From: Armatimonadota bacterium
GTDB lineage: Bacteria; Sysuimicrobiota; Sysuimicrobiia; Sysuimicrobiales; Humicultoraceae
Length of the DNA: 64,000 bases
Direction: 5' to 3'
Assembly (NCBI GenBank): GCA_031081715.1
Contig: JAVHMA010000007.1
Span: forward strand, 1-64,000
This document shows positions 57,288 through 64,000 of the stretch, in pieces. The translations under genes and the position numbers were made by a program. The notes under the pieces are model-generated. The model saw nothing but the letters and a program-made list of their open reading frames with translations. It made no database searches and was not told the origin of the DNA. The first letter of the stretch is position 1; every line of letters begins with the position of its first letter.

Positions 57288-58880
57288 GTGGACCGCAGTC
57301 TCCTCCCCGGCGTGCTCGCGCTCGCCGCCGCAGGCTGGGCGTGCGGCGCGCTCCTGGCGCGCGGCGGGGGGCCACCCTCCCCCCGCCGCGCGCTGCCCAC
57401 CGCCGTCGCGGTCGCCGCGCTCGCGCTTATCGCTGTCGCCACCCTGCCCGGCCGGGCGGTCTGGAAGGACGCCGAGGCGTGGGGGCCGGGCGCCGTGGCC
57501 GGCGGCATAGCCGCGCTGCTGGCTGGATGGCCCGCGCTGGGTACGCCGCGCCACGGCCTCGGCCGCGCAGGCGCCGTCGTCTCGGCACTGTTCCCGGCGA
57601 CGGGCGCCGCGGCCGCCCTGCTCTGGCTGCGGCCCGGGACCGCCGACGCCATGGCCGGGGCCGCCGCGGGATGGGTACTCGCCACGGCGCTGCTGGCCCT
57701 CGCGCTGGACCGTCCTCGCGATCCGACAAGCGGCTCCGACGGCACCGCCCTGCTCGCGGCGGGGACGGGCTTCGCGGTAACGGTGTTCGCGGCGATGGCG
57801 ATGGGCGGCTACCGCGACGCGGCTGCGAGTGCCGACTTCCGATGGACCGCGGCGATCCTCCTGATCGCGGCCGCGGTGCCGGTCCTCGCCCTGCTGGCGG
57901 CGCTGCCGGCGAGCAGCCGCGGCCGGTCCGTGGTGCGCGCGGTCGCGGCAAGCGCGCTGCTGGCCGCGCTCGCCGCGCTAGTGGGTGACCGCGTGCTCGC
58001 CCAGCCGCGCTTCGCCCAGGTCGCGCTCGTGGGCGCAGCAACCCCGCTCCTGGCATGGTGGCTGCACGCGGAGGGTGCCGTCACGCCGGACGACCGCGGG
58101 GGCGTGCCGCTGCACGCGGCGCTCGCTGCGCTGGTGGTGCTGGCCGGTACCGTGGCCGCCTTCTACCTGCTCATCGGCTACGGCGTGGGCGCGATGCTGG
58201 TGGCGGCCTGGCTGCCCGCAACGGTCCTGGTGGCCTCGGTTCGCGACGAGCGGGCAGGCGACGAGCGGGCGGGCGACGAGCGGGCAGGCGACCAGCGCAG
58301 CGGCGCAGACGCCGCCGGCCGGGCGGTGACCACCTTGCTCACCTTCGGCGCGGTCGTGCTGCTCTACCGTCTGTACCTGGAGCGCTTCCAGGGCCAGCTC
58401 TCGGGCGCGGTGCTCACTGACCACTTCGCGATCTTCAGCCTGATCGCGGGCGCGGTGAGCCCGGCGCTGCTCGCCGGCGCGCTGGCCCCGCGCGACGGGC
58501 GCACCTCGCCGGCGCGCGCGCTGGTGCGTCTGTTCTTCGCGCTCGTCCTGGCCCTGGCGCTGCCCGCCATGTTGCTCGCGCTGTGGGGTCCGCGCGCGGC
58601 GATCGGCCTGCTCGCGGGTCTGATGGTCGGAATCGTGATGGCGCCCGGGAACGTCGCCGCCGCGGTCGCGGCGCTGGTGGTGGCGGTGCCGCTCCTGCAG
58701 TGGTCGCCCGCCGCGCTGGCGGTCTCCGGCCTGCCGCGCGCCGAAAAAGTCCGCTTCGTGCTGTGGATCGCCGGGATCGCCCTGGCCGCGCTGGTGGCCA
58801 CCGACATCGGCGCGCGGCTGATCACGCTCGGCCGCGGCACCCGCCGCGCCGCGGCGCCGGCCGGGGAAGGAGCACCGTGA
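57288..58880 (+). CDS. Polytopic membrane protein, function unknown
   Basis: 530 residues, Ala/Leu-rich, with roughly 13-14 predicted membrane helices and no recognised motif. A charged cytoplasmic-type loop at about residues 320-342 is a tandem repeat DERAG-DERAG-DERAG-DQRSG. The loop LLYRLYLERFQGQLSGAVLT follows. GTG 57288 has GGAGG about 9 bases ahead. The stop overlaps the alpha-2-macroglobulin gene (GTGA), so the two are translationally coupled and probably act together at the envelope. I do not recognise the family. Confidence 0.75.
   Translation: MDRSLLPGVLALAAAGWACGALLARGGGPPSPRRALPTAVAVAALALIAVATLPGRAVWKDAEAWGPGAVAGGIAALLAGWPALGTPRHGLGRAGAVVSALFPATGAAAALLWLRPGTADAMAGAAAGWVLATALLALALDRPRDPTSGSDGTALLAAGTGFAVTVFAAMAMGGYRDAAASADFRWTAAILLIAAAVPVLALLAALPASSRGRSVVRAVAASALLAALAALVGDRVLAQPRFAQVALVGAATPLLAWWLHAEGAVTPDDRGGVPLHAALAALVVLAGTVAAFYLLIGYGVGAMLVAAWLPATVLVASVRDERAGDERAGDERAGDQRSGADAAGRAVTTLLTFGAVVLLYRLYLERFQGQLSGAVLTDHFAIFSLIAGAVSPALLAGALAPRDGRTSPARALVRLFFALVLALALPAMLLALWGPRAAIGLLAGLMVGIVMAPGNVAAAVAALVVAVPLLQWSPAALAVSGLPRAEKVRFVLWIAGIALAALVATDIGARLITLGRGTRRAAAPAGEGAP
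58245..58304 (+). repeat. 15-base in-frame tandem repeat
   Basis: Three near-perfect copies of GACGAGCGGGCAGGC (58245-58259, 58260-58274 with one change, 58275-58289) and a diverged fourth (58290-58304). Being 15 bases long it keeps the frame and encodes DERAG units in a loop of the membrane protein. Copy number may vary between strains. Confidence 0.85.
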
Positions 58881-61800
58881 CAGACGCACCCGTGTCCGCC
58901 TCGCTGGAACGGGCGCATGGCCGCCGGGGGCACCTGGCGTTGATCGCCGCGATTGCCGCAGTAGCCGGCGCGCTGGCCTTCGCCATCGGCCAACAGACGC
59001 CGGTCGGCCGCATCGAGGGTGAGATTCTCGACGCCCGCGCCCGGGCTCCGGTGGCCGGCGCTCAGGTCGTGCTCACACCCGCCGACGAGAGCAGCCGGCC
59101 CCGGCTGATCTACGCGGTCAGCGACGCCCGAGGCCGGTTCTCGCTCGCGCACGTACCGGCCGGCGAGTACCGGATCGCCGCGTACCGTGACACGTTCGCG
59201 GTTGACGACGAGACCGTGCGGGTGATCGAGGGGCGGACAGCGACGGTGGCGCTCCGCCTGACGTTCTCGCGGCCGCGCATTCAGCTGGTCGGCCCCCGAC
59301 GCCACTTCACCACGGCCGAGCCGGTGACGCTGCCGGTACGCGGCTACGTCGAGACGGGCTCTGCGGCCCCAGGCCGCGTGATCACGATGCGCGTCTACCG
59401 CGCGCGGCTCTCGGCGCTGCTGCGCGACCGGCGCGCCGCGGCGGCGCTCTCGTACGGCGAGGGGTGGCGGCCCACCGAGAGGCTGCCCGCGGTGGTGCTG
59501 CGCCCCGCGGACGCGCCGCCGCCCACGCTGGTCTTTGAGCAACGGTTCCCGATCACCGGGGCGGGCATCGAGGGTTTCTACACCCAGACACTCGACGCCG
59601 GGCGCCGCCCGCCCGGGCTCTACCTGGTGGAGGCGCACCACGCGGGCGCGGCGGTCTCGACGTGGATGCTCGTCTCCGACACCGCGCTCGTCCTCAAGCG
59701 CGCGCCGGGCGAAGCGCTCGCGTTCGTGGCGGACGCCCTTAGCGGCGCGCCGGTGGCAGGCAGCGCCGTCCGCCTCTACCGCGGTGGGGCAGTGGTCGCG
59801 CAGGGTGTGACAGGGACCGACGGCCTGGTGCGCTTGCCCGTGCGCGGCGACCTGGACACCGCGTACCTGCTCGCGGTCGCGCAGCGCGGCGACGATGAAG
59901 CCGTGGTGGGCCGCACCGAGTACAGCATGGAGGGGGCAGGCCCGTTCACGCTCCACGCCTACACCGACCGGCCGATCTACCGGCCGGGGCAGCGCATCGC
60001 CTTCAAGGGCATCGTCCGCCGGACCCTGGCGCCCGGGGAGGCCTACGCGGTGCCGGCCGGACAGCCCGTGGCGGTGGAGCTCCGCGATCCGCAGGGCGAG
60101 CCGGTGCTCCGGCAGCGGCTCGTCGCCAACGCCTACGGGTCGTTCGCCGGCCACGCCGACCTCAGCCCCGAAGCCCCGACCGGCCCCTACAGCCTGGTGC
60201 TCAGCGCCGGCGGCTCGACGGTCTCTCACGACGTCGTCGTCGCCGCGTACCGCAAGCCCGAGTTCTCCGTCACCGTCTCGCCGGCTCAGGCGCGGTACAT
60301 GCGCGGCGAGATCGCAAGTGCGGCGGTCTCAGCGCGGTTCTACTTCGGCGCGCCGGTCGCCGGCGCGGTGCTCAGGTACGCGGTCTACCGCACGCCCGAC
60401 TGGTACGGCGACTACCTGACGGCCTACGGCGAGGAGCCGGACCCCGACGACGCGGTGTTCGCGGGCTACGGCGGGTACGGCGAGGCCGTGGCCGAGGGCG
60501 AGACGCGGCTCGACGATCAGGGGAAGGCCACGCTCACCTTCAGGGCGGACGTGCCCGAACCTCGGGACGGACCGCAGCACCAGATCTTCACGGTGCAGGT
60601 CGTGGTCCGCGACCCCTCCGGGCGCGAGGTGGCCGGCGAGGCGGCGGTGCGCGTCGTCCCCGGCGACCTTACGCTGGCGCTGCGGCCCGAGGGCAGCCTC
60701 GTCGAGCCCGGCCGGCCCGCGCGCGTCAGGGTGCTCGCGCGCGACCTCGACCGTCGCCCGGCGCCGGGAGTGCGGGTCACCCTCCAGACCGCCTACGAGC
60801 GATGGGATGCTGGGCGACGCGAGTATGTCGCGACCCCCTTCGACGCCCGCGCGCTCACCGTCGGCGCCGACGGTACCGCCGCGGTCGAGCTCGCGTTCCC
60901 GCGCAGCGGAGCGGTGCGGCTCCAAGCGCTCGCGCACGACGCGCGCGGCCGACCGATCCGCGCCTCGACCTGGCTGTGGGTCGCGGACGCCTCGGCCGGC
61001 GACCTGGGCGTGCGCTACACCGACCTCTCCCTCCAGACCGACCGGCGCCGGTACCGGCCCGGAGAGGTGGCCCGCGTCCTGCTCAACGCCGGCGAGGTGG
61101 GCCCGACGGTGTTGCTGACGATCGAGGGCACGCGCCTGCACCGAGCGTTCGTGGTGCCGCTGGAACGTCGCACGACCGTGCTGAGCGTGCCGATCCTCGC
61201 CGAGTACGGGCCCAACGTCTACCTTTCGGCCCTCTACGTGAAGGACCGCCGCCTGGCGCGCGGCGAGGTCGGGCTGAGCGTCGCGGTACCGGAGCGCGAG
61301 CTGACGGTGACGGTACGCAGCGACCGGCCGACCTACGAGCCGGGCGAGCGCGCTACCTACACGGTCGAGATCACCGACACCGCCGGCCGGCCGCAGCAGG
61401 CCGAATTTTCGCTCGCCGTCGTGGACGAGGCGATCTACGCGCTGCGCGAGGACGATCCGCGCGCGCTCGTGGAGGCCTTCTACCCGCGGCGCTGGAACCA
61501 GGTCCGCACCAGCTTCTCGTTCGAGCTCTGGTACCTGGGCGACGCCGACAAGGGCGAGATCAGCACCGCGCTCCGCCGCCGGTTCGAGGACACCGCCGGC
61601 TGGTTCCCCTCGCTCGTGACCGACACGCAGGGCCGCGCGGTCGTGGCGCTGACCCTCCCCGATAACCTGACGACCTGGCGGGCGACCGTGCTCGCGCACA
61701 CGAAGGACACCCGGCTGGGGCGCGGGGTGCACACGGCGACCGTGAGCCGGCCGTTCTTCGTCCGCGTGGAGACCCCGCGCCTGTTCTCCCAGCACGATCG

Positions 61801-63640
61801 GTCGCGCGTGCTGGTGACCGTGCACAACGAGACCGACGCACCCCTGGCGGCTCTCGTCCGCTTCCAGGCCGACGGGCTGGAAGTGGACGGCCCAGCCGAG
61901 CGGGAGGTCACGGTGCCGCCGCGGCGGGCCGAGCCCGTGAGCTGGGAGGTGGTCGCGCGCCGGCCAGGCGAGGGCACGATCCGCGTGGCCGCGCGCACGA
62001 TCACCACCCCGGTCCAGACGGACGGCGTGGAGCTCGTGGTGCCGGTGCGCCCGCGTGGCCGCACCGAGGTCACGAGCCTGCCGGGCGACCTGACGGCGGG
62101 CCGGCCGGCGGTCGCGAGCGTGGAACTCGACGCCCGGGCCATCCCGGAGGCGACTTCGCTCGAGATCCGGCTGACCCCGTCGGTGACCGACGCCGCGGTC
62201 GGCGCGCTCGAGTACCTGATCGGGTATCCCTACGGCTGCGTCGAGCAGACGATGAGCCGGTTCCTGCCGACCGTGCTGGTGCAGCGCGTCATGCGCGAGG
62301 CCGGCCGGCCCCAGGCCGAGCTCGAGGCGCGTATCCCCGCGATGGTGCGCGACGGCCTCACTCGCCTCTATCGCGCACAGCACGAGAGCGGCGGCTGGGG
62401 ATGGTGGGAGTTCGGCGACCCGGACCCGTGGATGACCGCCTACGTCCTCTCCGGCCTGGCCACGGCCCGCGCGGAAGGCTTCCCGGTGCGCGACAGCGTG
62501 CTGGCATCGGGGCGGAAGGCCGCGCTCGATCTGGCCGGCGAGACCCAGGACGGCGAGACGCGGATGTTCCTGCTCTACGCGACGGCGCTGGCCGGCGACC
62601 CGGATGGCGCCCGCGCGGCCCGGGCCCGGCTCGGGCTCGGCGGCCTGCGGCCCGAGGGGCTGGCGTACGCCGTGCTGCTCGACCGGCTGGTCGGCCGCGA
62701 CCCGCGGCCCGCGTTCTCCGCGCTGATGCAACGCGCGGTCACCGAGGACGGGCTCGTCCACTGGCCGTCGGCCGACCGGTGGGACTGGAACGACCGCATG
62801 GCCACCGCGCTCGGGCTGCGGGCGCTGCTGGCGGTCACCCCCTCCGACGCGCGGGTCGAGCCGGTCGTGCGCTGGCTGATGTTGCGGCGCACCGAGTCGT
62901 ACTGGGGCAGCACGCGCGACACATCGTGGGTGCTGGCGGCGCTGGCCGACTACCTGCGGCGGGAGCGCGGCCCTGTCGCGGCGGGCGAGGTCCGGGTGCG
63001 CCTCAACGGCCGGCTGCTGCGCGCGGTGCGGCTCGACGCGGGTGAAGGCGCCCCGCCCGTGCTGCGCGTGCCGGCCTCGCAGCTGCGGCCGGGCAGCAAC
63101 GAGATCATCCTCGAGCGCACGGGCGGGACGAGCCGGGTGTTCTACACGGTGGCGCTGCAGCAGGTGGTCGCCGCCGACACGTTCCCGGCACTGTCGCCGG
63201 CCCGCGTCCGGGTGACCCGCGAGTACCTCCGCCTGGTCCCCCGGCGGGACGCCTCGGGCAACATCTCGCTCCAGGCCGAGCCCACCCGCGACGAACTGCG
63301 CGCGGGCGATCAGGTGCTGGTGCGCCTGACGATCACCACGCCCGCGCCGCTGGCGTACGTCATCATCGAGGATCCGTTCCCGGCAGGCTTCGAGGCCACC
63401 GAGCGCGGCCGCGCCGAGGTCGAGGTCGACGGCTGGCAGTGGTGGTGGGACTACACCGACGTGCGGGACGACCGCATCGCGATCTTCGCGCGCGAGATCC
63501 CCGCCGGCACGCACATGATCGAGTACAACGTGCGCGCGCAGACCCCGGGCGCCTACCAGGCGCTGCCGGCTGTGCTCCAGGGCATGTACGCACCGCGCCT
63601 GCGGGCGGAGAGCGCGGGCGCGCGCGTGGTGGTGCGATGA
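58877..63640 (+). CDS. Alpha-2-macroglobulin family protein with thioester motif
   Basis: 1587 residues. One N-terminal membrane helix (LALIAAIAAVAGALAFAIG) is followed by a carboxypeptidase-regulatory-like domain (IEGEILDARARAPVAGAQVV), several MG domains including YTDRPIYRPGQRIAFKGIVR, the A2M region (FPSLVTDTQGRAVVALTLPD) and the thioester C1121-V-E-Q1124 in YPYGCVEQTMSRFLP. After this comes the (alpha/alpha) TED domain (SGGWGWWEFGDPDPWMTAYV), and receptor-like beta domains close the protein. Bacterial A2Ms trap attacking proteases at the surface. In many bacteria the partner is PBP1C; here the neighbours are a membrane protein and VanW. GTG 58877 has GGAAGGAG ahead. Confidence 0.94.
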   Translation: MTDAPVSASLERAHGRRGHLALIAAIAAVAGALAFAIGQQTPVGRIEGEILDARARAPVAGAQVVLTPADESSRPRLIYAVSDARGRFSLAHVPAGEYRIAAYRDTFAVDDETVRVIEGRTATVALRLTFSRPRIQLVGPRRHFTTAEPVTLPVRGYVETGSAAPGRVITMRVYRARLSALLRDRRAAAALSYGEGWRPTERLPAVVLRPADAPPPTLVFEQRFPITGAGIEGFYTQTLDAGRRPPGLYLVEAHHAGAAVSTWMLVSDTALVLKRAPGEALAFVADALSGAPVAGSAVRLYRGGAVVAQGVTGTDGLVRLPVRGDLDTAYLLAVAQRGDDEAVVGRTEYSMEGAGPFTLHAYTDRPIYRPGQRIAFKGIVRRTLAPGEAYAVPAGQPVAVELRDPQGEPVLRQRLVANAYGSFAGHADLSPEAPTGPYSLVLSAGGSTVSHDVVVAAYRKPEFSVTVSPAQARYMRGEIASAAVSARFYFGAPVAGAVLRYAVYRTPDWYGDYLTAYGEEPDPDDAVFAGYGGYGEAVAEGETRLDDQGKATLTFRADVPEPRDGPQHQIFTVQVVVRDPSGREVAGEAAVRVVPGDLTLALRPEGSLVEPGRPARVRVLARDLDRRPAPGVRVTLQTAYERWDAGRREYVATPFDARALTVGADGTAAVELAFPRSGAVRLQALAHDARGRPIRASTWLWVADASAGDLGVRYTDLSLQTDRRRYRPGEVARVLLNAGEVGPTVLLTIEGTRLHRAFVVPLERRTTVLSVPILAEYGPNVYLSALYVKDRRLARGEVGLSVAVPERELTVTVRSDRPTYEPGERATYTVEITDTAGRPQQAEFSLAVVDEAIYALREDDPRALVEAFYPRRWNQVRTSFSFELWYLGDADKGEISTALRRRFEDTAGWFPSLVTDTQGRAVVALTLPDNLTTWRATVLAHTKDTRLGRGVHTATVSRPFFVRVETPRLFSQHDRSRVLVTVHNETDAPLAALVRFQADGLEVDGPAEREVTVPPRRAEPVSWEVVARRPGEGTIRVAARTITTPVQTDGVELVVPVRPRGRTEVTSLPGDLTAGRPAVASVELDARAIPEATSLEIRLTPSVTDAAVGALEYLIGYPYGCVEQTMSRFLPTVLVQRVMREAGRPQAELEARIPAMVRDGLTRLYRAQHESGGWGWWEFGDPDPWMTAYVLSGLATARAEGFPVRDSVLASGRKAALDLAGETQDGETRMFLLYATALAGDPDGARAARARLGLGGLRPEGLAYAVLLDRLVGRDPRPAFSALMQRAVTEDGLVHWPSADRWDWNDRMATALGLRALLAVTPSDARVEPVVRWLMLRRTESYWGSTRDTSWVLAALADYLRRERGPVAAGEVRVRLNGRLLRAVRLDAGEGAPPVLRVPASQLRPGSNEIILERTGGTSRVFYTVALQQVVAADTFPALSPARVRVTREYLRLVPRRDASGNISLQAEPTRDELRAGDQVLVRLTITTPAPLAYVIIEDPFPAGFEATERGRAEVEVDGWQWWWDYTDVRDDRIAIFAREIPAGTHMIEYNVRAQTPGAYQALPAVLQGMYAPRLRAESAGARVVVR

Positions 63641-64000
63641 CCCGCCGGCCCGACCTCCACCTGCTCGCCGCCGCGGCGGCGCTCGCGGCCGCAGTCCTCC
63701 TGGGCGGGCTCGGGGTCGCGCGGCTCGCCGCGGCTCCGCCGCCCGAGGTGGAGCTGGCCGGCTACGCCACGAGCCTCCGGGGCCGCACGAGCGGGCAGCG
63801 CCACAACGCAGTGCTCGCGGCCCGGGCGCTCGACGGCGTGCGCATCCTCGCCGGCGGGGAGTTCTCGTACAACCGGACCGTGCGGTCCTGGACCGTGGAC
63901 CGCGGCTATGTGAAGGCACCGGTGAGCTATGATGGCGAGCTGGTGCCGGCCTTCGGAGGCGGCGTCTGCCAAACGTCCACCACGCTGTACAACGCTGCCC
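63637..64000 (+). CDS. VanW family protein (3' end outside window)
   Basis: The first 121 residues are visible. A signal/anchor helix (LLAAAAALAAAVLLGGLGVA) precedes the VanW core: RTSGQRHNAVLAARALDGVR, AGGEFSYNRTVRSWTVDRGY and the hallmark FGGGVCQTSTTLYNA. VanW proteins are extracytoplasmic and of unclear function, named from vancomycin-resistance clusters but widespread outside them. ATG 63637 overlaps the stop of the A2M gene, indicating one operon. The frame is open at the window end. Confidence 0.93.
   Translation, partial: MTRRPDLHLLAAAAALAAAVLLGGLGVARLAAAPPPEVELAGYATSLRGRTSGQRHNAVLAARALDGVRILAGGEFSYNRTVRSWTVDRGYVKAPVSYDGELVPAFGGGVCQTSTTLYNAA

Noticed and set aside
60329-63919. 1196-residue minus-strand frame opposite the A2M gene
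   Set aside because: Antisense shadow of a conserved A2M with thioester motif.

Overview
The window is very GC-rich bacterial DNA with tightly packed operons, many GTG starts and many 1-4 base stop/start overlaps. It has one tRNA gene, no rRNA, no CRISPR array and no recognisable insertion sequence. A secreted copper-amine-oxidase-like stalk protein, a VanW protein, F420/LLM-type oxidoreductase chemistry and a class I cyclic-di-GMP riboswitch suggest a free-living, high-GC member of the Terrabacteria-like lineages (Armatimonadota, Chloroflexota or the CSP1-3/Sysuimicrobiota group). This is an inference; the window has no marker gene that settles it.

Layout. 1-5883: end of a GntR regulator, then a catabolic operon (opine-type dehydrogenase, enolase-superfamily enzyme, M24 peptidase) that runs into a gene-fragment junction (isochorismatase 5' end joined to a DppC 3' end), an LLM oxidoreductase and an EamA exporter. 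5925-7320: a c-di-GMP-I riboswitch, a 63-residue membrane peptide and a REC-HD-GYP regulator, closed by a bidirectional terminator. 7379-9036: a secreted two-repeat protein and a GntR/FCD regulator. 9137-18671: a sugar or sugar-acid operon (split UxaA-type dehydratase, aldehyde dehydrogenase, three-gene sugar ABC importer without ATPase, FucI-like isomerase, GH31 glycosidase). 18704-21636: HerA-like ATPase and MscL on the minus strand. 21865-29011: a peptide or modified-amino-acid operon (AroM, M28 peptidase homologue, epimerase-like enolase, DppBC, binding protein), again without ATPases. 29066-41420: lactate permease, DUF255 thioredoxin-fold protein, secreted stalk protein, beta-CASP hydrolase, SppA and an ABC-2 exporter.

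41433-55682 holds two complete seven-function Mrp-type cation/proton antiporters transcribed away from each other. Between them lie a CBS protein, a site-2 protease with CBS domains and an NSS sodium symporter, so this block looks like a sodium/proton homeostasis and sodium-driven uptake locus. 55739-57042 is a small region of less biased composition with a DNA methyltransferase and a probably 5'-truncated gene, next to a tRNA-Ser(CGA). 57288-64000 is an envelope operon: a polytopic membrane protein, a thioester alpha-2-macroglobulin and a VanW protein cut by the window end.

Main points of interest: the c-di-GMP riboswitch placed ahead of a tiny ORF and an HD-GYP phosphodiesterase-type gene; enzymes of known families with key residues changed (enolase-superfamily Lys, M28 Glu pair, HD-GYP Lys); an apparent deletion scar; a CDS with no standard start codon; and the paired Mrp operons.
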